Below, in pieces: positions 1-8,596 of a stretch of 36,212 nucleotides of DNA. A model generated the notes under the pieces. The model saw nothing but the letters and a program-made list of their open reading frames with translations. It was not told the DNA's origin and searched no databases. The translations under genes were made by a program, and so were the position numbers. Origin of the DNA: Rhodospirillales bacterium (lineage in GTDB: Bacteria; Pseudomonadota; Alphaproteobacteria; Acetobacterales; Acetobacteraceae); assembly GCA_025352565.1 (NCBI GenBank), contig JANXTF010000006.1:1-36212 (forward strand). The letters run 5' to 3'. Numbering within the stretch: the stretch's first letter is position 1; each line of letters opens with the position of its first letter.

Positions 1-139
1 CTGGCTCAACCGCTGCCGCCGCCTTGCCAAAGATTTCGAAAACCGCACCCGTAACGCACTTGCATTCCTGCAACTCGCGTCAATCAGGTTGATGACGCGA
101 AAGCTCTGCAATCGCTGAATGAGTTTTCGGACGGACTCT
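1..139 (+). mobile_element. Right end of an IS5-family insertion sequence
   Basis: This is the terminal part of an IS5-family element cut by the left window edge. It consists of the transposase 3' end followed by the terminal inverted repeat AGTTTTCGGACGGACTCT at 122-139. The same sequence occurs in reverse orientation at 35167-35305. Read by eye over 139 bp, the two copies differ at one base (position 100). The base pair TA directly follows the end at GGACTC, as it does at both ends of the right-hand copy, which fits a TA target duplication. The orientation of the two copies is opposite. Confidence 0.85.
2..118 (+). pseudogene. IS5-family transposase, C-terminal 38 residues (partial)
   Basis: The frame runs from the window edge to TGA at 116-118 and encodes the typical C-terminal tail of IS5/IS427-type transposases (WLNRCRRLAKDFEN, then ALAFLQLASIRLM). 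The WLNRCRRL stretch follows the catalytic glutamate (ERTFAWL) in this family. That glutamate is visible in the other copy near the right end of the window but lies off the left edge here. Because the start is outside the window, I cannot tell whether this copy is intact. Confidence 0.8.
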
Positions 140-142
140 AAA

Positions 143-412
143 GCCGGGCTGCGTCCGGGTCCCAGCCTGATGTTGGGCAGCGCGTTCGAACTGCCGTTGC
201 GGCAGACTGAAGGCCCGATCGAATCGGTCGCCATGCTGATGGGACTGACGTTTTCAGCGCCTGATCGCACCACAGTCAGCCGTCGTGCGGTGAAGCTGCC
301 GGTGATCCAACCGGCGCTGGCGCCGGACGGTTCGTTGTGCGGGGTGATCGACAGTGCCGGCCTGCAGGTTTACGGGGCGGGTCAATGGCTGGAGACGAAA
401 CACGGTGTGTAA
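143..412 (+). pseudogene. Remnant of a second IS5-type transposase (DDE_Tnp_1_5-like)
   Basis: The frame encodes a segment resembling the N-terminal half of transposases of the DDE_Tnp_1_5 type. Recognisable pieces are FELPLRQTEGPIESV, the PDRTTVSRRA helix and the catalytic-aspartate strand VIDSAGLQVYGAGQWLE. Family members continue for about 150 more residues after KHGV, but here a stop follows at 410-412. The 5' side is replaced by the IS end at 139. It is therefore truncated on both sides, and the first ATG of the open frame (119) actually lies in the neighbouring IS. The family call is from memory of conserved motifs. Confidence 0.6.
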
Positions 413-559
413 GATCGCTTCCAAACCGGCCCTCCTGATACAGTGCGCCTCTGGCGGTGGACAGATTTAAGCGGCTGTTTTGACCGTCTGCCGGGCGTGC
501 AACGCGTGGCGGCAACCTTGACCACCGGGCGACAACCGCTCAGTGGCACGCGGAGGGGC

Positions 560-1260
560 GGCATGTCGCCCGAAAGCTGCGAAACTCGCAACGAACCTGG
601 CGCTACGATACCTATGTGCAGGATCGCCTTGCGGGTGCCATGATTGCAGCTGGCGGTGCTGCGGTCGCCGGCCCGGCGGTGCCTTGGAATGGTCGACGTC
701 ACGGGCGACGCCGGAGCCGGCGATGGGGTTTGGCATGGAGCCCGCGGCAGCCGCGCGTTGCGGGTGCCGCGGAGGCGCACGCGGGGGCGGGGCAAGCCAT
801 TCGTTACCGCCGAGATCCTCATCGGCGAACGTCCGGCCGAGGCGGAGGATCGCGCGGCGCCAGGACACGGGGAAGGGCATCCGATCATCGGCCTTAACCT
901 CTCCGCGATAGGCACTCTTGTTGAACGGACGGCACGCTGTACGATGCTACACCACCTGCCGCCAATGGAGGGACATGGGACAACACCGCGTGAGAAGAAC
1001 GGGCCAGCCCTCGCCGGGCACGGTGCCGATGCAGTGCGCGACGCCATTGCGCGCACGATGTTCCACGTTGCCCGAGCAACTCCGACGTTCGCCGACCTGG
1101 GACCAAGGAGCCGAGATGTGAGCCAACACGCAAAGCTGAGGGTCGATCTCGGCCTGGACGTCTGCTTCCGCGACCCGCACAGCCCGTGGCAGCGAGGAAC
1201 GGGCGCACACAGGCGTTGCGATGACCAGTTGAACCCGAGCTTCCAACGCGTGCCGTGACC
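560..1260 (+). pseudogene. Frameshifted IS30-family transposase remnant
   Basis: Pieces of an IS30-type transposase appear in successive order but in different frames. The first is YVQDRLAGAMIAAGG (about 610-660), followed by GRRHGRRRSRRWGLAWSP. Next comes the catalytic-core strand ERPAEAEDRAAPGHGEGHPI (about 828-890) with TLVERTARCTML after it. The last is DVCFRDPHSPWQRG (about 1160-1200), which is the conserved DPHSPWQRGTNE region. The segment around 1090-1125 (TWDQGAEM) sits in another frame, so several indels separate the blocks. The usual region after SPWQRG (NTNGLLRQYLP in family members) is not recognisable. No functional product is expected. Confidence 0.65.
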
Positions 1261-1756
1261 GAGGGAATTCGCCTTCGTGGACGACCTTCATGGACTCGAT
1301 GCACCAGTCGGCCCAACCGATCGATCGCGCGCCGCGTCACGCGGCCCAACTCGGCCCGACTATGAATTTCCATCACAGTTGGCCGAGCGAAATTCGACTG
1401 CCCCTGACAGGTTTGCTCCCGTAGACTGTCCGCTTAATCGAACGCGAGATGCAAAGGGTGTAACGGTCCTCTTCTTGACTACTACGAGACTATTATGAAT
1501 TCGACTCCTGGCCTGATGCCGCGTACGAACGGCACGTCAGGGGCATGCGCCTGGCAATCGCCCGAGCCAAGGCCGATGAGACGTTATGCCGCAGCTAGTC
1601 ACACGAGAAAGCGATGCCGGGAACAACGATGCCATCAGTTGGTAGCTGTCCGATCGGAGTGGCCTGGGTAGATGGCGGAGCAACCGCCAGCGCTCTGGTG
1701 AGGAGGGGGGACTCCCTCCGCCTCCGAGCCGGGACGTTCCCGAACGGTCCGGTCCT
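1261..1756. other. No recognisable gene
   Basis: This stretch lies between the IS30 remnant and the RuBisCO-like gene. It contains only short open frames without recognisable motifs, no tRNA-like cloverleaf and no clear repeat. It should contain the promoter of the downstream + strand genes, but I could not pick a convincing -35/-10 pair. Confidence 0.5.
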
Positions 1757-3046
1757 GTGACGGGCGGAACACCACCTTTTCGGATGCCCTCCGCGCCGCG
1801 AAGGATCGAGGCGGACTACATCGTCGAGAGCGCTATCGACCCGCGCCGGGTGGTCGATATGATGGCCGGCGAACAGTCGAGCGGGACGTTCGTGCCCGTG
1901 CCGGGCGAAACGGCCGAGTTGAAGGCCCGCGCGGCGGCCCGCGTCGAGGCTTTCGAAACCCTCAGCGACGTTGTCACCACGCCGTCGCTTCCAACAACGG
2001 GGCGGGTGACGCGGGAAGGGCTCCGCCGGGCACGGGTGACACTGTCCTGGCCGTTGGAGAACCTCGGGAGCTCGCTGCCCAATCTTCTCGCGACGGTGGC
2101 CGGCAACCTGTTCGAACTGCAGCCCCTGACCGGCTTGCGGCTCCTGGACATCCGTCTGCCCAGCAGCTTCGCCGATGCCTATGGCGGCCCGCGTTTCGGA
2201 ATCGAGGGCACGCGGCGCCTTTCCGGCGTCGCAAGCGGCCCGTTGATCGGCACCATCGTCAAACCCAGCGTCGGTTTCGGGCCAGAGGAGACGGCAAGTC
2301 TCGTTGAGGCCCTCTGCCTCGGCGGAATCGACTTCATCAAGGATGACGAACTTCAGTCGGACGGATCACATTGCCCGTTCGACGACCGGGTACGGGCCGT
2401 GATGCGGGTCATCAACGCTCATGCCGACCGCACGGGCAAGAAGGTCATGTACGCCTTCAATCTGACGGGTGAACTCGATCAGATGCGCTACAGGCATGAC
2501 CTTCTGGTCGCCGAAGGCGCCACCTGCCTTATGGCGAGCCTGAATTCTGTCGGGCTCGTCGGCTTCATCGAACTCGCTCGGTTCAGCACCCTTCCCATCC
2601 ATGCGCATCGCAACGGCTGGGGCGCCCTGAGCCGGCACCCGCTTCTCGGCTGGTCATACGTAGCCTGGCAGAAAATCTGGCGGCTTGCGGGCGCCGACCA
2701 CATGCACGTGAATGGTCTCGCCAACAAGTTCTCTGAGCCGGACGATAGCGTGATCGAGTCGGCCCGCACCTGCCTGCAGCCGATGTTCGAAGGCAAGCCC
2801 TGCCTGGCGATGCCCGTCTTCTCCTCTGGCCAGACCGTCAGGCAGGCACACGGAACCTTTGCCGGCCTCGGCTCGACGGACCTCCTCGTGACGGCGGGAG
2901 GCGGCATCATGGCCCACCCGGATGGGCCATCGGCCGGCGTCAGGGCGTTGAGGGAGGCCTGGCAGGCGGCCTTGGGCGGCATTCCTCTCGCGGATCACGC
3001 ACGCACCCACCCGGCCCTGGCGGGCGCGCTGGGAATGGCGGGATGA
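1757..3046 (+). CDS. oiaX: RuBisCO-like protein, probable 3-oxo-isoapionate-4-phosphate decarboxylase
   Basis: The 429-residue protein has the RuBisCO large-subunit fold signature. It contains GTIVKPSVGF with Lys169, GGIDFIKDDEL with Lys195, Asp197 and Glu198 (equivalents of the carbamylated lysine and Mg ligands), and a His-Arg pair in AHRNGWG near residues 284-285. HVNGLANKF replaces the normal loop-6 sequence, so it is a form IV protein rather than a CO2-fixing enzyme. No small subunit or phosphoribulokinase is nearby. In the D-apionate pathway, OiaX decarboxylates 3-oxo-isoapionate-4-phosphate to an erythrulose phosphate. That assignment rests on the adjacent DUF1537 kinase, which overlaps by ATGA, and the ApnO-like gene in the same cluster. 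The start is GTG at 1757, or ATG at 1784, which begins nearer the conserved RIEADYIVES. Neither has a strong ribosome site. It could alternatively be another form IV enzyme. Confidence 0.8.
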   Translation: MTGGTPPFRMPSAPRRIEADYIVESAIDPRRVVDMMAGEQSSGTFVPVPGETAELKARAAARVEAFETLSDVVTTPSLPTTGRVTREGLRRARVTLSWPLENLGSSLPNLLATVAGNLFELQPLTGLRLLDIRLPSSFADAYGGPRFGIEGTRRLSGVASGPLIGTIVKPSVGFGPEETASLVEALCLGGIDFIKDDELQSDGSHCPFDDRVRAVMRVINAHADRTGKKVMYAFNLTGELDQMRYRHDLLVAEGATCLMASLNSVGLVGFIELARFSTLPIHAHRNGWGALSRHPLLGWSYVAWQKIWRLAGADHMHVNGLANKFSEPDDSVIESARTCLQPMFEGKPCLAMPVFSSGQTVRQAHGTFAGLGSTDLLVTAGGGIMAHPDGPSAGVRALREAWQAALGGIPLADHARTHPALAGALGMAG

Positions 3047-4410
3047 CCCCTCCGCGCCCGCTGCCCGCCGGCACCCTCGTCGCCTTCTACGGCGACGACT
3101 TCACGGGCTCGTCGGCCGCCATGGAAGTGCTGGCCTTCGCTGGCCTGCCAACGGTGTTGTTCCTCGACACGCCCGCACCCGAGCGCCTCGCCGCCTTCTC
3201 CGGCTACCGCGCAATGGGGATTGCCGGCACCGCGCGCTCGCGCTCGCCCGAATGGATGGACGCGAACCTGCCGGCACCCTTGCGCCTGCTCGGCTCTCTT
3301 GGCACCCCCGTCATCCACTACAAGGTCTGCTCCACCTTCGATTCGGCCCCCCATATCGGCTCCGTCGGCCGGGCGGCTGAGATCGGGATTGGGATCTTCC
3401 AGCCATCGTGGACGCCGATGGTGGTCAGCGACCCCGGCATGGGCCGCTTCCAGGCCTTCGGCCACCTCTTCGCGAACGCGAATGGCGTGACCTTCCGCCT
3501 CGACCGCCATCCGACGATGGCGCGGCACCCGACCACGCCAATGGACGAGGCAGATCTCACCCGCCATCTCGCAAGGCAGACGGAACTGGGCGTCGGCCTC
3601 GTCGACTTCGTGGCGATGAAGGCCGGCAGGGCAGACATCCAACTCGCACGGACCCTGAAAGAAGGTGCCGCGATTGTATCGCTGGATGTCCTCGACCGCG
3701 AGACGCTCGTCGAGGCGGGGCGGCTCATCTGGGAAACGGATGCGACCCGTTTTGTACTCGGTTCGCAAGGCGTCGAAGCGGCATTGGTTGCCTACTGGCG
3801 TTCCGCCGGCCTCCTCCCCGCCGAGCCTGCCCTGCCCAGAGCCGGTCCGGTCGACCGAATCGCCTGCGTATCGGGGTCGGTCTCCCCGGTGACCGCCGGG
3901 CAGATCGCGCATGCGGAGAAACACGGTTTCGCGGCGATCCGCCTCGATGCAGCCGCCGTCACCGATCCCGAAGCGTGGGAACGCGCGCTGGCACACGCGA
4001 CCTCGTCCGCAATGGCGGCCATCGGCGAGGGCCGCGATCCTCTGGTCTTCACGGCGTCGGGACCGGACGACCCGGCCGTCCCGGCCTTTGCCGAGGCGGC
4101 TTCGAGGGCCGGGCTTTCCGAAGATGTCATGAACGACCGGCTGGGCACAGGTCTCGGGCGCCTGCTGCGGGAGCTCGTGACGACGGCGGGTTTGCGGCGT
4201 GCGGTGATCTCGGGCGGCGACACCTCCGGCCGGGCGGTCGCGATGCTCGGCGTCGACGCGCTGACCGCGATCGGGCCGCTCGACCCCGGCTCGCCGCTGT
4301 GCCTCTCCCACGGCACCTCGGGCATCGACGGACTCGAACTCGCCCTCAAAGGGGGCCAGGTCGGAGGCCCGGACTTCTTCAGCGCGGCCAAGGCAGGGGG
4401 GCGCCCGTGA
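3043..4410 (+). CDS. oiaK: DUF1537-family four-carbon acid sugar kinase, probable 3-oxo-isoapionate kinase
   Basis: The 455-residue protein has both DUF1537 domains. The N-terminal substrate domain carries FYGDDFTGSSAAMEVL (residues 15-30). The C-terminal nucleotide-binding domain carries VISGGDTSGRA around residues 386-396 and a glycine-rich LSHGTSGIDG segment near the end. The length is normal for the family. DUF1537 enzymes phosphorylate acid sugars with ATP in the cytosol. Next to a RuBisCO-like gene the best-supported role is phosphorylation of 3-oxo-isoapionate (OiaK), which makes the substrate for that protein. Its ATG overlaps the upstream stop (ATGA, 3043-3046), so translation is probably coupled. 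Substrate specificity is inferred from context. Threonate or erythronate kinases are the main alternatives. Confidence 0.82.
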   Translation: MTPPRPLPAGTLVAFYGDDFTGSSAAMEVLAFAGLPTVLFLDTPAPERLAAFSGYRAMGIAGTARSRSPEWMDANLPAPLRLLGSLGTPVIHYKVCSTFDSAPHIGSVGRAAEIGIGIFQPSWTPMVVSDPGMGRFQAFGHLFANANGVTFRLDRHPTMARHPTTPMDEADLTRHLARQTELGVGLVDFVAMKAGRADIQLARTLKEGAAIVSLDVLDRETLVEAGRLIWETDATRFVLGSQGVEAALVAYWRSAGLLPAEPALPRAGPVDRIACVSGSVSPVTAGQIAHAEKHGFAAIRLDAAAVTDPEAWERALAHATSSAMAAIGEGRDPLVFTASGPDDPAVPAFAEAASRAGLSEDVMNDRLGTGLGRLLRELVTTAGLRRAVISGGDTSGRAVAMLGVDALTAIGPLDPGSPLCLSHGTSGIDGLELALKGGQVGGPDFFSAAKAGGRP

Positions 4411-4528
4411 TGGATCACGCCATTGCGCCACGGGCCGCTCGAGAAACTGGCTGGACCAGCGTCGCCAGACGGATCGCAGGATCGAACGCGACATCCCGGT
4501 TCGCCGGCAACAAATAACCAACCAAGCC

Positions 4529-4534
4529 AGGAGG
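4529..4534 (+). promoter_or_regulatory. Strong ribosome binding site of the sulfatase gene
   Basis: AGGAGG sits 7 bases before the ATG at 4542 and fixes the sulfatase start. The 131-bp gap after the kinase stop contains a 35-codon open frame from an ATG at 4410, but it has no recognisable motif. Confidence 0.7.
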
Positions 4535-4541
4535 AAAAGCA

Positions 4542-6002
4542 ATGGAGCCTTCGAACGTCCTGTTCATTTTTTCGGATGAACATGATCCGCGCTACCTCGG
4601 TGCGAACGGGTGTGATTTCATCCGGACCCCCAACCTCGACCAGCTCGCGGCCGGCGGCACGTCCTTTGATCGGGCCTATACTCCCTGCCCGATCTGTGTG
4701 CCCGCCCGCGCCAGTGTGATGACCGGACGGTATGCCCACGAGACCGGCTACTGGGACAATTGCATCGCGTACGACGGACGGGTCCGGAGCTGGGCTCACC
4801 GGCTGCAAGGCGCAGGCATGCGCGTCGAGTCGGTCGGCAAACTGCATTTCCAGAACGCAACCGTCCCCGCAGGCTTCGACAAGCAATACCATCCGATGCA
4901 TATCACGGACGGGGTGGGGCCGATTTGGGCCGCCGTGCGCGACCCATTGCCGGAGTCGCGCGGTCACTCCCCCCTCTTCGACAAGATCGGCGAAGGCCTC
5001 TCCAACTACAACCGGTACGACCAGGCAACGGCAGACTTGGCCGTATCCTGGCTGCGCGAGCGGCACCGCCACCCCGACGAGAAGCCTTGGGTGCTGAACG
5101 TCGGGCTCGTCGCTCCGCACATGCCGCTGATCGTGCCGCAACGCTATCTCGACCTCTACCCGATCGACACGATCAAGCTACCCAAGCTGATGCCGCAGGA
5201 CGGCTACCTGCGCCACCCGTGGATCGACCGAAAGGCGAAGTTCTGGGACCACGACGCCACGCTCGGCACGGACGACCAGCGGCGGCTGGCCATCGCCTGC
5301 TATTTCGGCCTTATAACGTATCTCGACGACCAGATCGGCCGCCTGCTGCGGGAGCTCGACGCGACGGGCCTCGCCGCCAATACTCTCGTCATCTACGCGA
5401 GCGACCACGGCGACAATCTTGGTGCCCGGGGCCTCTGGAACAAAGACAATTTCTACCGCGAGTCCGTAAACGTCCCCCTCATCCTGCGCGGCCCGGGAAT
5501 CGAAGCCGGACGGCGTTGCGCGACCAACGTGAATCTGGTCGATCTCTATCCGACGATCCTCGCGGCCACCGGCGTCCCACAGGATCAAGAGGACAAGACC
5601 CTACCGGGCAGGTCCCTCCTGGACATCGCCCGCGAGGCCGACGACCCCGATCGCGTGGCATTCAGCGAATACCACGCGATCGGCTCGCCGAGCGCCGCCT
5701 TCATGCTGGCACGCGGGCGCTACAAGTATCACCACTATGTAGGGCAGGCGGCCGAGCTGTTCGACATCGAGGCCGACCCGGACGAACTCCACGATCTCGC
5801 ATCGAGCCGGGACCACGGGCAGGTCGTCGCGGAATTCGAGGCACGGCTCCGGTCCATGCTAAGCCCCGAGGCGGTCGACCGGCAGGCGAAGGATGATCAG
5901 AACGCTTTTGTGGAGCGCAACCGGACGTCGGCCGAACTCGCCTTGGGCAATGTCGGTGCGACTCCCCCGCCTGAGCATTTCGACACCTTGCAGACCACCT
6001 GA
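4542..6002 (+). CDS. Type I (formylglycine) sulfatase
   Basis: This 486-residue alkaline-phosphatase-superfamily hydrolase has the type I sulfatase signature CVPARASVMTGR starting at Cys52. In this C-x-P-x-R motif the cysteine is converted to formylglycine by a maturase. Metal-site elements are FSDEHDP near the N-terminus and YASDHGDNLG around residues 285-294. No signal peptide is visible, so it should act in the cytosol. The overall pattern (GYWDNCIAYDG, the C-terminal ELFDIEADPDELHDL) is close to choline-sulfatase and phosphonate monoesterase relatives. It is third in the apionate-type gene set, after a 131-bp gap, with its own strong ribosome site. This suggests that it removes sulfate from the imported carbohydrate or a derivative. 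The substrate is not known, and no maturase gene is in the window. Confidence 0.8.
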   Translation: MEPSNVLFIFSDEHDPRYLGANGCDFIRTPNLDQLAAGGTSFDRAYTPCPICVPARASVMTGRYAHETGYWDNCIAYDGRVRSWAHRLQGAGMRVESVGKLHFQNATVPAGFDKQYHPMHITDGVGPIWAAVRDPLPESRGHSPLFDKIGEGLSNYNRYDQATADLAVSWLRERHRHPDEKPWVLNVGLVAPHMPLIVPQRYLDLYPIDTIKLPKLMPQDGYLRHPWIDRKAKFWDHDATLGTDDQRRLAIACYFGLITYLDDQIGRLLRELDATGLAANTLVIYASDHGDNLGARGLWNKDNFYRESVNVPLILRGPGIEAGRRCATNVNLVDLYPTILAATGVPQDQEDKTLPGRSLLDIAREADDPDRVAFSEYHAIGSPSAAFMLARGRYKYHHYVGQAAELFDIEADPDELHDLASSRDHGQVVAEFEARLRSMLSPEAVDRQAKDDQNAFVERNRTSAELALGNVGATPPPEHFDTLQTT

Positions 6003-6061
6003 ACGGTCTGCCTTCGCCGTCAATCCGGCACCAGGTCCGAGTCCAGTGCCCGGTCAAAGCG

Positions 6062-6079
6062 GAACCGAAAGTGCGGTTC
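6062..6079. terminator. Possible bidirectional hairpin between convergent genes
   Basis: GAACCG (6062-6067) and CGGTTC (6074-6079) form a perfect 6-bp stem with a 6-base loop. It lies in the 75-bp gap between the sulfatase stop and the GMC gene stop, and it overlaps the GMC stop codon. No T-run follows on either strand, so the terminator role is weak. Confidence 0.3.
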
Positions 6080-7730
6080 AGCCGGGCAAGGAGGCCTGGA
6101 GGCCGGCTGGCAGGTTCGACTTCGCGTCCTCGAAGAGGAATTGCGCGCATCGTTCGCCGATCATGAACGACGGCGCGTTGGTGTTGGAGGACACCATCGT
6201 CGGCATGATCGACGCATCGGCGATACGCAGGCCGTCGACCCCATGCACCCGCAACCGGTGATCCACGACAGCCATCGGGTCGGTCCCCATCTTGCAGGTT
6301 CCGGTCGGGTGGTACGATGTGGCGCCGAGCTTCGCGATATGGTCCAGGAGCGCCTCGTCGCTCACGGTCCCGGGTCCCGGCCGAACCTCGCGCACGATCA
6401 GCTTCTCGAGCGCCGGTTGCGCCGCGATCCGTCGTGTCAGACGCAGCGCCGCGAGGCTGGTCGCCCGGTCCCGTTCGTCGGCGAGGTAGTTCGCGACGAT
6501 CGCGGGCGGCTCGTCCGGATCGGCGGAGCGTATGTGGATGGAACCGGTGGAGTAGGGTCGCAGGGCGAAGCTCCCGATTCCGAAACCTGGGAATTCGTCG
6601 AACCGAATCTCGGTCGGATGCCGGGGGTCGGCGGCGCTCAGGTTGTGCATCTGGATCTTCACGTCCGGGCGGTCCAGCGACGGATCGGTCTTCGCCAGCG
6701 CATGGATATGGGTCGTGCAGGCGGCCATGTGGCCAGACCGCGTCAGGGCGAAGCGGGCGCCCATCAGCGCCTTGCGGACGGGGCTGCGCATGATGTCGTT
6801 GAGCGTGATCGGGCGCGTGCACTCGTACGAGATACGGGTGTGGAGGTGGTCCCGGCAGTTCTCACCGACACCCGGAAGATGGTGAACCACCCCGATGCCG
6901 ACCCGACGCAGGAGCGCCTCGTCGCCGATGCCGGACAATTCCAAAAGCTGCGGGGTTTGGACCGCCCCGGCGCACAGGATGATCTCGTGCCGCGCCTCTG
7001 CCACACACTCCCCTGCGCCGGTCGTGTAGGCGACGGACGTGGCCCGGTTCTTCTCGAACAGGATACGCCGGGCACGCGCGCCGGTGGCGATGGTCAGGTT
7101 CTCGCGCCCGCGTGCCTGGCGCAGGTAGGTCTCGCGCCCTCCCATGCGCAGCCCTGCCCGGGTGTTATTTTGCAAGTAGCCGACGCCCTCGTACTGGCGC
7201 CCGTTGTAGTCCGCGGTCGCCGGTATTCCCGCCTGGACGCACGCCTCATGGAAGGCATCGGCGAGCGTCTCCCGACCGAGATGCGTGATGGGGATGGGGC
7301 CGTCGCGCCCCCGCAGCGCCGGATCACCTTTCGGGTCGGCCTCCATGCGCTTGAGGAACGGGAGCACGTCGGAATGCCCCCAGCCCGCGTTGCCGAGGTC
7401 GCGCCAGTGGTCGTACTCCGCAGGCTCGCCCCGGACCCAGAGCATGCCGTTGATGGTCGACGTGCCGCCAAGCACCCGGCCGCGCGGCCAGAACATGTTC
7501 CGCCCGGCCATGAAGGGCTCGGGCTCCGTATGGAAACGCCACATCCCACGGTTGCGGAGCCACACATAGCCCGCGCCGAGCGGGATGTTGAACCAGAGCC
7601 ACCTGTCGTCCTCGCCCGCTTCGAGAAGGAGTACCTTGAAGCGCGCGTTCTCGGAAAGACGGGCTGCCACCGCGGAGCCGCCCGAACCTCCTCCGACAAC
7701 GATGTAGTCGTAGGTGTCGGTCCCGCCCAT
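6078..7730 (-). CDS. GMC-family FAD-dependent oxidoreductase
   Basis: This 550-residue flavoprotein starts at the ATG at 7730, two bases after the upstream permease stop (the open frame extends further upstream, but into the permease gene). The dinucleotide fold motif is VVGGGSGGSAVAARL near residues 11-25, and the GMC signature GRVLGGTSTINGM is near residue 82. The catalytic histidine region TSYHPTGTCKMG is near residue 474, and the C-terminal SSNTNAPSFMIGERCA carries the usual Asn partner. Enzymes of this family (choline, glucose and alcohol dehydrogenases or oxidases) oxidise an alcohol or lactol with FAD. There is no signal peptide. Its position as last gene of the sugar-transport operon suggests that it oxidises the imported sugar, for example a free or modified apiose. 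No betaine aldehyde dehydrogenase or bet regulator is present to support a choline role. Confidence 0.85.
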   Translation of the reverse strand: MGGTDTYDYIVVGGGSGGSAVAARLSENARFKVLLLEAGEDDRWLWFNIPLGAGYVWLRNRGMWRFHTEPEPFMAGRNMFWPRGRVLGGTSTINGMLWVRGEPAEYDHWRDLGNAGWGHSDVLPFLKRMEADPKGDPALRGRDGPIPITHLGRETLADAFHEACVQAGIPATADYNGRQYEGVGYLQNNTRAGLRMGGRETYLRQARGRENLTIATGARARRILFEKNRATSVAYTTGAGECVAEARHEIILCAGAVQTPQLLELSGIGDEALLRRVGIGVVHHLPGVGENCRDHLHTRISYECTRPITLNDIMRSPVRKALMGARFALTRSGHMAACTTHIHALAKTDPSLDRPDVKIQMHNLSAADPRHPTEIRFDEFPGFGIGSFALRPYSTGSIHIRSADPDEPPAIVANYLADERDRATSLAALRLTRRIAAQPALEKLIVREVRPGPGTVSDEALLDHIAKLGATSYHPTGTCKMGTDPMAVVDHRLRVHGVDGLRIADASIMPTMVSSNTNAPSFMIGERCAQFLFEDAKSNLPAGLQASLPG

Positions 7731-7732
7731 GG

Positions 7733-8596
7733 CTATTCCTTCGTTCCGCCAGCAGTTAGCCCGCCGACAAGATAGTTGCGCATCAACAGCGAAAACAGGA
7801 CGACGGGGAGCATGACGAGCGTCCCGGCGGCAGCGATACGGCCCCATTCCCAACCGGTATATTGGATGAAGTTGACGATCGCGACCGGCGCTGTCGATGC
7901 CGCCGTTCGCGTCAACACCAACGCGTAGAAGAAGTCGTTCCAGGACAGGATGAAGCAGAGGACGGCCGTCGCCGCAAGACCCGGAACGGCAAGCGGCAGC
8001 GTCACGATCCGGAACGCCTTCCAGACCGAACACCCGTCGATCCAGGCCGCCTCTTCCAGTTCGCGCGGCACGCCGTCGAAGAAAGGGCGCATCATCCAGA
8101 TCACCAGCGCCAGGTTGAAGGTAAGATAGATCACCACCAGGCCGATCCGGGTGTCGATCAGCCCGAGATACCGGTAGGCCAGGAAGAAGGGGATCGTGAA
8201 CGCAACCGGCGGGGCCATGCGGGTGGTCAGTATCCAGAGCGCGATCCAGCGCGAGGACCGGAAGCGCCCGCGGGATAGCGCGAAGGCAGCCGGCACGCCG
8301 ATGACGAGCGCCAAGGCGGTCGAGGACAGGCTGACGATCGCGCTGTTCAGGAAGGACCAGGAGAACGTGCCGGTCCACAGTGCCGCGTAGTGGTCGAGGG
8401 TCGGCGTGAACCACAGCGAGTAGCCGAAGATGTCCTTGTTTGGCCGGAACGACATCTGGACGAGCCAGATGAACGGAAACGTCAGGATGGCGAGGAGCAG
8501 CAGCGAGGCCGCATCTCCGAGCAGTCCACGGCGCCGTACGCGCGCCGACCAGGGTTTCGGCCCAGGTTTCGGTCTAGCTGACTTCCACATCGGCAA
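7733..8596 (-). CDS. Sugar ABC transporter permease, CUT1 type (MalG-like)
   Basis: The 287-residue inner-membrane protein has about six hydrophobic segments. The first is SLLLLAILTFPFIWLVQMSF. The ATPase-docking EAA loop is EEAAWIDGCSVWKAFRIVTL around residues 190-210, as in MalG-type permeases. The start ATG at 8596 (or a second ATG at 8590) overlaps the end of the other permease gene by about 20 bp, and the stop lies 2 bp before the GMC start. It forms the channel together with the MalF-like protein, but no ATPase gene is present in the cluster. Confidence 0.88.
   Translation of the reverse strand: MPMWKSARPKPGPKPWSARVRRRGLLGDAASLLLLAILTFPFIWLVQMSFRPNKDIFGYSLWFTPTLDHYAALWTGTFSWSFLNSAIVSLSSTALALVIGVPAAFALSRGRFRSSRWIALWILTTRMAPPVAFTIPFFLAYRYLGLIDTRIGLVVIYLTFNLALVIWMMRPFFDGVPRELEEAAWIDGCSVWKAFRIVTLPLAVPGLAATAVLCFILSWNDFFYALVLTRTAASTAPVAIVNFIQYTGWEWGRIAAAGTLVMLPVVLFSLLMRNYLVGGLTAGGTKE

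Noticed and set aside
1757-3046. RuBisCO for CO2 fixation
   Set aside because: Loop 6 and other sequences differ from true RuBisCO, and no small subunit, phosphoribulokinase or cbb regulator is present. The kinase and oxidoisomerase neighbours fit a form IV enzyme.
4410-4517. 35-codon ORF overlapping the kinase stop (TGATG)
   Set aside because: It has no recognisable motif and no independent ribosome site. The sulfatase start has its own strong site downstream.
2995-4542. Long antisense open frame opposite the kinase gene
   Set aside because: High GC content keeps antisense frames open. The kinase frame carries the family motifs and the antisense one has none.
4542-7730. Choline-O-sulfate to betaine pathway (betC plus betA)
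   Set aside because: A sulfatase plus a GMC enzyme resemble this pair, but there is no betaine aldehyde dehydrogenase, no BetI, and the transporter is of the sugar CUT1 type. The two genes also lie on opposite strands.
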